Shown piece by piece: positions 24,830-33,394 of a DNA stretch of 64,000 nt (within the stretch, counting starts at the first letter, position 1; each line of letters opens with the position of its first letter). Source of the DNA: JAVBJV01 sp031555315 (GTDB taxonomy: Bacteria; Pseudomonadota; Alphaproteobacteria; Acetobacterales; Acetobacteraceae). The notes beneath the pieces were generated by a model. It saw only the letters and a list, made by a program, of their open reading frames with translations, was not told where the DNA came from and made no database searches. Location: positions 1-64,000 of the forward strand of contig JAVBUO010000011.1 in NCBI GenBank assembly GCA_031555315.1, written 5' to 3'. A program made the translations under genes and the position numbers.

Positions 24830-25698
24830 CAGCCGCCTTCCGCGATCTGCATCAGGTAATGGCCGAGGTCGGTCTTGCCCAGCTTGCGCGCCTGTTCCGC
24901 CAGCATCGCCGCATCGATAAAGCCCATGCGGAAGGCGATTTCTTCCGGGCAGCCGATCAGCAAGCCCTGCCGCGACTGGATGGTCTGCACGAAGCCCGCT
25001 GCCTGCAACAGACTGTCCGGCGTGCCCGCATCCAGCCAGGCAAAACCGCGACCGAGTTTTTCGACGTTCAGCTCGCCCATCTCCAGATACAGCCGGTTCA
25101 GGTCGGTGATCTCCAGCTCGCCACGCGCCGAAGGCCGCAGCGACGCGGCAAGCTCCGTCACCCGTTCGTCGTAGAAATACAGCCCGATCACCGCCCAGTT
25201 CGAGCTCGGGCTCTGCGGCTTTTCGACCAGTTGCGTCGCCTGCCCCTTCTCGTCGAACCACACCACGCCATAACGCTCCGGGTCGCGCACCTGATAGCCG
25301 AACACAGTCGCCCCCCTGCGTCCCGCGCTCAGGGTTTTCAGCATGGCGGACAGGCTGTCGCCATAGACGATGTTGTCGCCCAGCGCCAGCGCGCAGGCCT
25401 CGCCCTGCAACCAGTCGCGTCCGATATGGAACGCCTGCGCGATCCCTTCCGGTTTCGGCTGTTCGGCATAGGTGAAGCGCACGCCGAAGCGTTCTCCCGT
25501 CCCCAGCAGACGGCGAAAGCCCGGCAGATCGTCGGGCGTCGAGATCACCAGAATGTCGCGAATCCCCGCCAGCATCAGCGTGCTGAGCGGATAATACACC
25601 ATCGGCTTGTCGTACACCGGCAGCAACTGCTTCGATGCCGCCAGCGTCATCGGGTGCAGGCGTGTGCCCGAGCCGCCCGCCAGCAGAATGCCCTTCAT
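24829..25698 (-). CDS. rfbA: Glucose-1-phosphate thymidylyltransferase
   Basis: 289 residues, the usual RmlA/RfbA length. Makes dTDP-glucose from glucose-1-phosphate and dTTP. Nucleotide motif LAGGSGTRLHPMTLAASKQLLPVYDKPMVYYPLS, then ALGDNIVYGDSL (metal-binding Asp) and later VEKPQSPSSNWAVIGLYFYD, are all canonical. It follows rfbB by three bases and overlaps the epimerase start, so the three are one transcript. The pathway continues to dTDP-4-keto-6-deoxyglucose through rfbB; no rfbC or rfbD is present, so the end product is not simply dTDP-rhamnose from this locus. Confidence 0.97.
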   Translation of the reverse strand: MKGILLAGGSGTRLHPMTLAASKQLLPVYDKPMVYYPLSTLMLAGIRDILVISTPDDLPGFRRLLGTGERFGVRFTYAEQPKPEGIAQAFHIGRDWLQGEACALALGDNIVYGDSLSAMLKTLSAGRRGATVFGYQVRDPERYGVVWFDEKGQATQLVEKPQSPSSNWAVIGLYFYDERVTELAASLRPSARGELEITDLNRLYLEMGELNVEKLGRGFAWLDAGTPDSLLQAAGFVQTIQSRQGLLIGCPEEIAFRMGFIDAAMLAEQARKLGKTDLGHYLMQIAEGG

Positions 25699-25701
25699 CG
25701 T

Positions 25702-26757
25702 TCAGCCAACCTTTCCCAGGCGCTCGCCTGCATAGCTTGCCGCGCGAATTTTTTCCCACCATGCGCGGTTATCGAGGAACCAGTGAATGGTCTTGCGCAA
25801 ACCCGCCTCGAACGCGTGATCGGCGCGCCAGTCCAGCGCGGCTTCGGCACGTGTGGGATCGATCGCATAGCGGAAATCGTGGCCGGGGCGGTCCGTCACG
25901 AAACGGATCAACCGCGTGCGCGGGCCGGTGAGATCGGGCCGGATCTCGTCCAGAATGGCACAGATCGCCTGCACGACATGCAGGTTGCTGCGCGTCTGCC
26001 GCCCGCCGATCGCATAGGTGGCGCCCGGCTGCGCAGTCTCTAGCGCGCGCACCAATGCGACGGCATGATCCTCGACGAACAGCCAGTCGCGCACGTTCGA
26101 ACCGTCGCCATAAACCGGCAATTCCTTGCCTTCCAGCGCATTCAACGTAACCAGCGGGATGAGTTTTTCCGGAAACTGCCACGGCCCGTAATTGTTCACC
26201 GTGTTGGTGACGAAGGCAGGAAATCCGTATGTGTGCTGCCAGGCCCGCACCAGATGATCGGACGCCGCCTTCGATGCCGAGTACGGGCTGCGCGGATCAT
26301 ACGCCGTGTCTTCGGTGAACGCCGGATCGTTCGGCCCCAGCGTGCCGAACACCTCGTCGGTCGAGACATGATGAAAGCGGAACCGCGCCTTCGCCGCCGC
26401 CGGCTGCGCCAGCCAGTAGGCGCGCGCAGCTTCCAGCAGCGTCCAGGTACCGACGATGTTGGTCTGAATGAACGGCGCCGATCCGTCGATCGACCGATCG
26501 ACATGGCTCTCCGCCGCCAGATGCATCACCGCGTCAGGTCTATGTTGCGCGAACACCAGCTGCATCGCCGCGGCATCGGCGATATCGGCGACCACCAGCG
26601 CATGCCGCGCGTGCGTGCGCGCTTCCTCGAGCGCATCCTCCGATGCGGCATAGGTCAGCTTATCGACATTGATGACACTGTGATCCGTATGCCGGATGAG
26701 ATGGCGGACGACCGCCGCGCCAATGAACCCACAACCGCCGGTTATCAGGATGCGCAT
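25702..26757 (-). CDS. rfbB: dTDP-glucose 4,6-dehydratase
   Basis: 351 residues. NAD motif ITGGCGFIGAAVVRHLI at the start, VMHLAAESHVDRSIDG, the active-site STDEVFG, and the catalytic YSASK in SPYSASKAASDHLV. NNYGPWQFPEKLIPL is the usual substrate region. Converts dTDP-glucose to dTDP-4-keto-6-deoxyglucose. It is the first gene of the rfbB-rfbA-epimerase unit, whose promoter must lie in 26758-26969, shared with the divergent CBS gene. Confidence 0.97.
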   Translation of the reverse strand: MRILITGGCGFIGAAVVRHLIRHTDHSVINVDKLTYAASEDALEEARTHARHALVVADIADAAAMQLVFAQHRPDAVMHLAAESHVDRSIDGSAPFIQTNIVGTWTLLEAARAYWLAQPAAAKARFRFHHVSTDEVFGTLGPNDPAFTEDTAYDPRSPYSASKAASDHLVRAWQHTYGFPAFVTNTVNNYGPWQFPEKLIPLVTLNALEGKELPVYGDGSNVRDWLFVEDHAVALVRALETAQPGATYAIGGRQTRSNLHVVQAICAILDEIRPDLTGPRTRLIRFVTDRPGHDFRYAIDPTRAEAALDWRADHAFEAGLRKTIHWFLDNRAWWEKIRAASYAGERLGKVG

Positions 26758-26969
26758 TTCATTCTTTGTCTACACCTGGATTTCATGTCACGCCGAAAGC
26801 ACGCCCAGCATACCTGTCTCTGAAACGGATCAACAGGCCAATTTGAGTATTATAATACCAAGCGATCCCCCTTTCCACGGTTTTTATTGCACTCGACCCA
26901 ACCGTTTCGACATCATGATCCTCCACCATAATCATGGCAGGGAGTTTTAAGGGGAAAGGGCCAGGAACC

Positions 26970-27404
26970 ATGTCGATAGCACACATCTTACGTCATAAGG
27001 GGAACGACGTCATTTCGACCACCGACAGCGCGACGATCGCCGATATCGCCAACCTACTCACCCGGCACCGGATCGGTGCCGTTCCCGTTATTGGCGAGGA
27101 CGAACAGATTCTGGGAATCGTCAGCGAACGCGACATCGTTCACGCCATCAGCCTGAACGGGGCATCAGCATTGAGCATGACGGCCGGGCAGATCATGACA
27201 CGCACGGTACGCACCGCAACGACGGACACCAGCGTGTCCGACGCCATGGAGATCATGACCAACAGCCGTTTCCGCCACCTTCCGGTGGTTTCCAACGACG
27301 TTCTGATCGGCATCGTGTCGATCGGCGATATCGTCAAGGCCCGCCTTGGCGAACAGGAGCACGAGGTCGACAGCCTGCGCGCCTATGTCGCCACGGCGGG
27401 ATGA
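26970..27404 (+). CDS. CBS-domain pair protein
   Basis: 144 residues made of two CBS motifs (about 8-65 and 75-135): ISTTDSATIADIANLLTRHR with AVPVIGEDEQILGIVSERDI, then MTRTVRTATTDTSVSDAMEI with RHLPVVSNDVLIGIVSIGDI. Such stand-alone CBS proteins bind adenylates and regulate partner enzymes; the partner is unknown. The start is ATG 26970, preceded by AGGA; an upstream ATG at 26934 lacks a ribosome site. It ends two bases from the convergent metQ stop. Confidence 0.88.
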   Translation: MSIAHILRHKGNDVISTTDSATIADIANLLTRHRIGAVPVIGEDEQILGIVSERDIVHAISLNGASALSMTAGQIMTRTVRTATTDTSVSDAMEIMTNSRFRHLPVVSNDVLIGIVSIGDIVKARLGEQEHEVDSLRAYVATAG

Positions 27405-27406
27405 AT

Positions 27407-28219
27407 TCAGGTGGCGCCCGAAATCACCGCGCCACCGAATTTATCGAGAATGAACTGCCTGACCTCGGGACGCCCGTATCCCTTGGCCAACGCTTGTGCC
27501 CAAGGCGTGTTCTCGTCCCCCTCGCGGACGACGACAAGAATGGTATAGGCGCTGTCTACACCCTCAACCGCGATCCCCTCTCTCAGCGGGTTGAGGCCGG
27601 CCGGCACGGCATAATTGCCGGTGATGGCGGCGGCATCGACGTCATCCAGCGAGCGCGCGATCTGCGCCGCCTCCAGTTCGAGGATACGAATATTCCGGGG
27701 GTTTTCCGTGATGTCGGCCACAGTGGCGCGGAAATCCACGCCCTCGCGCAGCTTGAAGACGCCGTGCTGGGCCAGCAGCAGCAAGGCCCGCCCGCCGTTG
27801 GTGGGATCGTTTGGAATGGCGACGCGCGCACCGTTCGGCAGGTCGTCCAGCTTCGTGTATTTGCGGCTGAACACGCCCATCACCGTCAGCACGGTACGCC
27901 CCACCGGCACGAACCGGTAACCCCGATCGCGGCGCTGCGTTTCCAGAAACGGCATGTGCTGATACGTGTTGGCGTCGAGTTCTCCGGCGGCAAGCGCGAC
28001 GTTCGGCTGGATGAAATCGCCGAATTCGGTGATCTTCACGATCACCCCGTCATTGGCCAGAACATCGCGCACTTTTTCCAGCACTTCGGCATGTACACCG
28101 GACGTCACCCCAACCCGGATCGGTCGCGCGGCGCTGCCGATGGCATCCTCGGCCCGCGCCGTGCCCGACAGGGCCAGCGCACCGGCAGCGGTCAGAAAAG
28201 TTCGACGTTGAATAGGCAT
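27407..28219 (-). CDS. metQ: MetQ-type methionine-binding protein (second copy)
   Basis: 270 residues. Tat-like export signal QRRTFLTAAGALALSGTARA. The NlpA/MetQ fold shows VGVTSGVHAEVLEKV, EFGDFIQPNVALAAGELDAN, ARVAIPNDPTNGGRALLLLA and ITGNYAVPAGL. It binds methionine or a related amino acid in the periplasm for MetNI. GGAGGAAGG precedes the ATG. No lipobox is evident, so it is probably a soluble periplasmic protein. It follows a paralogue by 17 bases in the unit metN-metI-metQ-metQ. Confidence 0.93.
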   Translation of the reverse strand: MPIQRRTFLTAAGALALSGTARAEDAIGSAARPIRVGVTSGVHAEVLEKVRDVLANDGVIVKITEFGDFIQPNVALAAGELDANTYQHMPFLETQRRDRGYRFVPVGRTVLTVMGVFSRKYTKLDDLPNGARVAIPNDPTNGGRALLLLAQHGVFKLREGVDFRATVADITENPRNIRILELEAAQIARSLDDVDAAAITGNYAVPAGLNPLREGIAVEGVDSAYTILVVVREGDENTPWAQALAKGYGRPEVRQFILDKFGGAVISGAT

Positions 28220-28236
28220 GTTTTTCCTTCCTCCAT

Positions 28237-29058
28237 TCAGAAGGCGATCACGATGGATCCGGCAAAGGTGGTTTCCACAAATGCCCGGATCTCGGGGGTC
28301 TGATAGGTCTCGACCAGTTTTTTGGCCCAAGGTGCTTCAGCGTTGACGCGTTTGACGGCGATCACGTTCGCATACGGATTTTCACCGCCGGTCTCCGCCA
28401 CCAGTGCGTCCTTGCCGGGGTTCAGGCCGGCAGGCAGAGCATAGTTGGCATTGATGACCGCCGCATCGACATCGTCGAGGCTACGCGGCAGCAACGCGGC
28501 TTCCAGTTCCACGATGCGAACGTTCTTCGGATTGGCAACGATATCCATGACAGTCGCCCGGTAATCGGCTCCCGGTTTCAGCGTCAATATACCATGCTGT
28601 GCCAGCAGGACCAGCGCCCGCCCGCCATTCGTCGGGTCGTTCGGAATGGCGATACGCGCGCCGTCCGGCAGTTCCGCAAGCGACTTGATGCGGCGCGAAT
28701 ACATCCCCATCGGAAAGATCAACGTCTTGCCGATCGACACCAGATCGTAACCGCGATCACGCACCGTCTGATCGAGGAACTGCTGATGCTGGAAACAGTT
28801 GGCATCCAGATCGCCCGCGTTCAGCGCCGTGTTGGGCTGGATGTAATCCTGGAACTCGATGACCTGCAGAACAAGTCCCTTGGCCGCGCCGAGCTCGCGC
28901 ACCTTCTCCATGACCTGCGCATGCGGCCCGGCCGTCACGCCTATGCGCAGCGGGCGCGCGGCGGAACCGATGGCGGCGTCCTGCCCCTGCGCACCATGCA
29001 TGAACGCCAGTGCCGAGGCAGGAACCAGAAGCGAAAGGCGGCGACGGGAAATATCCAT
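28237..29058 (-). CDS. metQ: MetQ-type methionine-binding protein (first copy)
   Basis: 273 residues from ATG 29058, chosen because AAGGA lies 8-9 nt upstream; ATG 29076 is an alternative. Signal SRRRLSLLVPASALAFMHG has a twin-arginine look. The body follows the MetQ pattern: IGVTAGPHAQVMEKV, EFQDYIQPNTALNAGDLDAN, ARIAIPNDPTNGGRALVLLA and VINANYALPAGL. It is clearly a tandem duplicate of the 27407 gene, diverged enough to suggest a different ligand preference, for example other Met derivatives; that is a guess. Confidence 0.93.
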   Translation of the reverse strand: MDISRRRLSLLVPASALAFMHGAQGQDAAIGSAARPLRIGVTAGPHAQVMEKVRELGAAKGLVLQVIEFQDYIQPNTALNAGDLDANCFQHQQFLDQTVRDRGYDLVSIGKTLIFPMGMYSRRIKSLAELPDGARIAIPNDPTNGGRALVLLAQHGILTLKPGADYRATVMDIVANPKNVRIVELEAALLPRSLDDVDAAVINANYALPAGLNPGKDALVAETGGENPYANVIAVKRVNAEAPWAKKLVETYQTPEIRAFVETTFAGSIVIAF

Positions 29059-29095
29059 GGCAGACGTCCTTTTCATTATAGTATGAAGACCGGCG

Positions 29096-29758
29096 TTACT
29101 TGCGCCGGCTGCGGCGCACCAGAAAATCGCCGAACGATTGCAGTCCCTGCACCAGTACGATCAGGACCACCACAACCACGACCATGACTTCGGGCATGAA
29201 GCGCTGATAGCCGAAGCGGATCCCCAGATCGCCCAGCCCGCCGCCGCCGACGGCGCCAGCCATTGCCGAAAACCCGACCAACCCGACGACGGTGACGGTC
29301 ACGGCGGCGATCAGCCCGGGAACCGCTTCGGGCAGCAGCACGCGCCAGACGATCTGCAGGCGTGTCGCACCCATCGCCTGCGCGGCTTCGATCAGGCCGC
29401 GATCCACTTCACGCAATGCGTTCTCGAACAGACGGGCGATAAAGGCCGTCGCGGCGATCGCCAACGGCACAACCGCGGCACTGGTGCCGATCGATGTGCC
29501 CGCCACCAGCCGCGTGAACGGCACGATCGCCACCATCAGAATGATGAACGGCGTCGAACGGATGGCATTGACGATCAGCCCCAGCGGCTTATTGAGCCAG
29601 GCATTCGCACCGATCTGCCCGGGCGCGGTGATCATCAACAAAATGCCGACCGGCAAACCGATGACAATGGCAATCAGCAGCGCGGCACCCACCATGATTC
29701 CGGTCTGCCAGAACGCCTCGATCAGCAGATCGATCATAACCGGAGGAAGCCCCAGCAT
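29096..29758 (-). CDS. metI: Methionine ABC transporter permease
   Basis: 220 residues with five membrane helices. The permease motif EAAQAMGATRLQIVWRVLLPEAVPGL (EAA loop) contacts MetN, and the family segment AMAGAVGGGGLGDLGIRFGYQRF is present. ATG 29758 overlaps the metN stop as TGATG, so the two are coupled. It imports D- and L-methionine together with MetN and a MetQ. Confidence 0.96.
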   Translation of the reverse strand: MLGLPPVMIDLLIEAFWQTGIMVGAALLIAIVIGLPVGILLMITAPGQIGANAWLNKPLGLIVNAIRSTPFIILMVAIVPFTRLVAGTSIGTSAAVVPLAIAATAFIARLFENALREVDRGLIEAAQAMGATRLQIVWRVLLPEAVPGLIAAVTVTVVGLVGFSAMAGAVGGGGLGDLGIRFGYQRFMPEVMVVVVVVLIVLVQGLQSFGDFLVRRSRRK

Positions 29759-30837
29759 CAGACGCCTCCCTGAAATTCGGGAACGATCGCAACATCCAGA
29801 TGCAGTTCCCGCAACCATGCCATGCACGCATCCAGTGTCTCGCTGCTGCCATAGGCAGCCACAGCCATGATGCCGTAAGGCTCGCCACCGATCTCGTCGA
29901 TGCGGCCGGACACGATGTTGAGATCAATGTTGAATTGCCGGCTCGCCTCGCTGATCACCGCGCGCGTGCTATGCTGGCCGGCAAACAGAATGCGCCAGAG
30001 CATGCGCACCTCACCCACATAGGGCGCTGGCAGTCTGGCGACGGTGCCGGGCGGGATCGCATCGCCGATTACCTCGGAGACAAAGCTGCGTGTGGTTTCA
30101 CACTGCGGGCGCGTAAAAACATCGAACACGGAACCTTTCTCGATCACTCGTCCGTGTTCCATTACCGCCACACGGTCGCAGATCGATTTCACCACCGCCA
30201 TCTCGTGCGTGATCAGCAGCACGGTCAGCCCCAACTGGGCACGCAACGCGCGAATCAGCCGCAAAATATCAGTTGTGGTTTCCGGATCCAGCGCGCTGGT
30301 GGCTTCGTCGCACAGCAGAATGGATGGCCGGCTGGCCAGCGCGCGGGCAATCCCCACACGCTGTTTCTGACCGCCTGAAAGCTGCGCCGGATAATGATCG
30401 GCGCGCCCTTTCAGCCCCACCATCGGCAAAAGCTCGTCAACCCGCGCCCGCCGGTGCGCGCGCGACACCCCTGCGATGGCCAGCGGAAAAGCGATGTTCT
30501 CGGCAACCGTTGCCGATGACAACAGATTGAAATGCTGGAAAATCATACCGATGCCGCGCCGCGCCTGATTCAGGCCGTAGCTGCCGAGAGCCAGCATGTC
30601 CCGGCCGTTGACCAGCACCGTGCCGGAGTCCGGGTTTTCAAGACGATTGACGCAACGGATAAGCGTGGATTTACCGGCGCCGGAGCGGCCGACGATACCA
30701 AAGATCTCGCCGCGCTTCACAGACAGCGAAACATTGTCGAGCGCGACGGTACCGGTCGGAAATTTTTTATGCAGCCCGGTCAGGCGAACGGCATACGCCT
30801 GTGCATTTACAGCAATCTGCGGTGGGGATGTGTCCAC
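29758..30837 (-). CDS. metN: Methionine ABC transporter ATP-binding protein
   Basis: 359 residues. Walker A is GRSGAGKST, the signature LSGGQKQRV, and Walker B ILLCDEATSALD. A C-terminal NIL domain (about 275-350) senses methionine and inhibits transport in E. coli. The start is GTG 30837 with GAGGAG 9 nt upstream. A SAM-II riboswitch lies in the leader, so the whole metNIQQ unit should be turned down when S-adenosylmethionine is plentiful. Confidence 0.96.
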   Translation of the reverse strand: MDTSPPQIAVNAQAYAVRLTGLHKKFPTGTVALDNVSLSVKRGEIFGIVGRSGAGKSTLIRCVNRLENPDSGTVLVNGRDMLALGSYGLNQARRGIGMIFQHFNLLSSATVAENIAFPLAIAGVSRAHRRARVDELLPMVGLKGRADHYPAQLSGGQKQRVGIARALASRPSILLCDEATSALDPETTTDILRLIRALRAQLGLTVLLITHEMAVVKSICDRVAVMEHGRVIEKGSVFDVFTRPQCETTRSFVSEVIGDAIPPGTVARLPAPYVGEVRMLWRILFAGQHSTRAVISEASRQFNIDLNIVSGRIDEIGGEPYGIMAVAAYGSSETLDACMAWLRELHLDVAIVPEFQGGV

Positions 30838-30882
30838 CGTGGTGATCTCCTCGTTACGCGATCGTCCACGAAGGCACTTCGT

Positions 30883-30936
30883 GGCGCTTTAGCATTTGGT
30901 GACGCGGAGCAAGCTGCGACTTCAAATCACCGCGGC
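30883..30936 (-). promoter_or_regulatory. SAM-II riboswitch
   Basis: On the minus strand: P1 arm CGCGG (30934-30930), then conserved L1 beginning TGATTT, then AGCTTGC, P1 arm CCGCG (30907-30903), then AAATGCTAAAGC, which carries the conserved GCTAAA for the pseudoknot. Order and sequences match the classical SAM-II (metA-type) fold known mostly from alphaproteobacteria. It lies about 45 nt upstream of the metN start, in the right place for translation control. A CCACGAAG/CTTCGTGG hairpin (30866-30884) follows it. Confidence 0.88.
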
Positions 30937-31038
30937 CCGGCTACGGGCGTGCGCATTCATGCGGGTTTTCGGAATGGACGTCAATAGCTGTCATTCTGCT
31001 TCCGGCACGCACCCCGTGCCGGTCTCACCAGTGTTCGG

Positions 31039-31236
31039 TCAATGCACCGTTGTTTCCTGTCTGGAGCCCAGCAGCAAACGCGCTTCACGGCGCAGTTCGC
31101 TCAAATTGGACCATAGAATATCCCGGATTTTCCTTACGCGGGTGTCGGTGGGGACAAAACGGAACTTTCCGTTGCTCTGCAGAATTGCCGCTCCAGCAAA
31201 AATACCGTCTATTTCAATAATGTAGGATCGCAGCAT
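31039..31236 (-). CDS. Small hypothetical protein, 65 residues
   Basis: Not recognised. From ATG 31236 it has a perfect AAGGAG site 6 nt upstream, which supports real translation. The sequence starts MLRSYIIEIDGIFAGAAILQ, then a strand-like KFRFVPTDTRVRKI, and a basic helical end with LSELRREARLLLG. Soluble, no signal. It lies alone between the SAM-II leader and the divergent sulfate operon. A regulator-like or unknown role is possible; I assign none. Confidence 0.6.
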   Translation of the reverse strand: MLRSYIIEIDGIFAGAAILQSNGKFRFVPTDTRVRKIRDILWSNLSELRREARLLLGSRQETTVH

Positions 31237-31463
31237 CGCTAACTCCTTTGGTCTGTACACCAAATACGATATATTCGTTAACCAAGAATTTCCCGGCATA
31301 TGGAAACAGCGGCATCCACATCGCCGGCCTTAGAACGATTAAAGATATGGGGAGGCAGTAGTTCCATTTGAAGATTCATTTCAAATCGCAGGACAAATCA
31401 TGCTGATGTTAAATCGCCACTGACAGCGGCGGTATTCAAATAACCGAACTCTTTGGCTAAAAC

Positions 31464-32513
31464 ATGTCACACGACGAAAGGAGCCCGGCATTGAGAAATT
31501 CATGCGCCAGCCGACGGCAGGTGATGACTTCGTCACTGCTGTTCGCAGCAGGTCTGGGCACACGTGCGCATGCACAATCGCCATCGCAGTTACTGAACGT
31601 CTCCTACGACCCGACGCGCGAGCTTTATCGCGCCTATAACGCGCTGTTCGCCGAGCACTGGCGCAGGAACGGCGGCGCACCGGTGCGGGTCAACATGTCG
31701 CATGGCGGGTCCGGCAGGCAGGCGCGCGCCGTCATCGACGGACTGGAAGCCGATGTCGTCACTCTGGCGTTGGCCTACGATATCGACGTCATCGCCGAGC
31801 GCGGATTGATCGCGCCGGACTGGCAGAAACGCCTGCCCGACAACAGCGCGCCATACACCTCGACGGTCATTTTCCTGACCCGCAAGGGCAACCCGAAGAA
31901 CATCCGCACCTGGGACGATCTGGCGCGCCCAGGCGTTTCCGTCATCACCCCAGACCCCAAGACATCGGGCGGCGCGCGCTGGAACTATCTGGCGGCCTGG
32001 GCCTGGGCGCTGCGCAAACCGGGCGGAAACGCCGAAACCGCGCAGGAATTCCTCAAGCAAATCTTCCGGAACGTGCCGCTGCTCGACACCGGTGCCCGCG
32101 GTGCGACAGCCACCTTTGCGCAGCGCAACATCGGCGACGTTCTTCTCGCCTGGGAGAACGAGGCACATCTGGCGGTGAAGGAGCTCGGCGCGGACAAGCT
32201 GGAATTCGTCTATCCGGCGTTCTCGATCCTGGCCGAGCCCTGCGTTTCCATGGTTGACCGGATCGTCGACCGCAAGAACACACGCCCACTGGCCGAGGCC
32301 TATCTGTCGCATCTGTACTCGCCCGAAGCACAGGCACTGGTGGCCGAGCATTTCTACCGGCCGCGCAATGCCGAGGTGATGACCAGACATGCGACAAACT
32401 TCCCCGCCATGGAAATGGTGAGCATCGACGAACTGGGCGGCTGGCGCGATGCGCAGCGCGTACACTTCGACGACGGCGGCACGTTCGACCGCATCTATCA
32501 GCAGGGCCGATGA
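31464..32513 (+). CDS. sbp: Sulfate ABC transporter substrate-binding protein
   Basis: 349 residues. The export signal contains SRRQVMTSSLLFAAG (twin-arginine-like) and ends RAHAQ. The mature part shows LLNVSYDPTRELYRAYNALF, NMSHGGSGRQARAVIDGLEADVVTLALA, TPDPKTSGGARWNYLAAW and LLAWENEAHL, the hallmarks of Sbp/CysP. Binds sulfate or thiosulfate in the periplasm. The stop overlaps the cysT start by four bases. It is the first gene of a four-gene sulfate importer. Confidence 0.95.
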   Translation: MSHDERSPALRNSCASRRQVMTSSLLFAAGLGTRAHAQSPSQLLNVSYDPTRELYRAYNALFAEHWRRNGGAPVRVNMSHGGSGRQARAVIDGLEADVVTLALAYDIDVIAERGLIAPDWQKRLPDNSAPYTSTVIFLTRKGNPKNIRTWDDLARPGVSVITPDPKTSGGARWNYLAAWAWALRKPGGNAETAQEFLKQIFRNVPLLDTGARGATATFAQRNIGDVLLAWENEAHLAVKELGADKLEFVYPAFSILAEPCVSMVDRIVDRKNTRPLAEAYLSHLYSPEAQALVAEHFYRPRNAEVMTRHATNFPAMEMVSIDELGGWRDAQRVHFDDGGTFDRIYQQGR

Positions 32514-33394
32514 CAGTGCGCGCCGCGACAGAGGCTTCGCCTTCTCGCCTCGTCAGGCGCCGCGCCCTGTTCTCCTGGCCTCACACCGCCATCCCGGGCT
32601 TCGGCCTGACTTTGGGCGTAACGCTCGCCTGGCTCGGCATTCTGGTGCTGCTGCCACTGGCGACGCTTCTTGCCCGCCCGTGGGAGCTCGGGCTGGATGG
32701 CTTTTGGGCGTTCATCACCTCGCCGGTGGCGGTGGCGTCGCTGCGCCTGTCGTTCGGCGCGGCGTTGCTGGCCGCACTGATCGACGTTCCGATCGGGCTG
32801 CTGATCGCCTGGGTGCTGGTGCGTTACCGCTTTCCCGGCCGGCGCATCGCCGATGCGATCATCGACCTGCCCTTCGCACTGCCGACCGCCGTCGCCGGGA
32901 TTGCGCTGACCACTCTGTACGGCCCCAATGGCTGGGTCGGCGGCCTGTTCGATTCACTCGGCATCCAGCTGTCGAACAACAGAACCGGCATCGTGCTGGC
33001 GCTGATGTTCGTCGGCCTGCCGTTCATCGTGCGCACGCTCGAACCCGTCATGATGGATCTGTCCGCCGATGTCGAAGAAGCGGCGGCGACGCTTGGCGCC
33101 AGTCGCTGGCAGACGTTCCGGCGCATCATTCTTCCGGTGCTGACCCCGACACTGGTCAGCGGATTCACCCTGGCTTTCGCGCGCACGGTCGGCGAATACG
33201 GGTCGGTCATCTTCATCGCCGGCAACATCCCGCTGGTCAGCCAGATCGCCCCGCGGCTGATCGTGGTCCAGGTGGAACAGCACAGATACGCCGCCGCCGC
33301 CGCCCTCGGGCTGACGATGCTGCTGCTGTCGTTCTGCCTGCTGTTGCTGTTGGGTCTGTTCCGCAAACGCCTGCGCCGCTGGGGGGAAAGATGA
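32510..33394 (+). CDS. cysT: Sulfate ABC transporter permease CysT
   Basis: 294 residues, six membrane helices. LPFALPTAVAGIALTTLYGPNGW is the family segment and EEAAATLGASRWQTFRRIILP the EAA loop that binds CysA. FTLAFARTVGEYGSVIFIAGNIP is typical of CysT/CysU. Starts with an ATGA overlap at the sbp stop and ends with an ATGA overlap at cysW. Part of the sulfate/thiosulfate importer for cysteine synthesis. Confidence 0.95.
   Translation: MTVRAATEASPSRLVRRRALFSWPHTAIPGFGLTLGVTLAWLGILVLLPLATLLARPWELGLDGFWAFITSPVAVASLRLSFGAALLAALIDVPIGLLIAWVLVRYRFPGRRIADAIIDLPFALPTAVAGIALTTLYGPNGWVGGLFDSLGIQLSNNRTGIVLALMFVGLPFIVRTLEPVMMDLSADVEEAAATLGASRWQTFRRIILPVLTPTLVSGFTLAFARTVGEYGSVIFIAGNIPLVSQIAPRLIVVQVEQHRYAAAAALGLTMLLLSFCLLLLLGLFRKRLRRWGER

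Noticed and set aside
30866..30884. Hairpin CCACGAAG/CTTCGTGG as a terminator in the metN leader
   Set aside because: No T-tract follows and it lies between the SAM-II element and the ribosome site, so it is more likely part of the leader structure.
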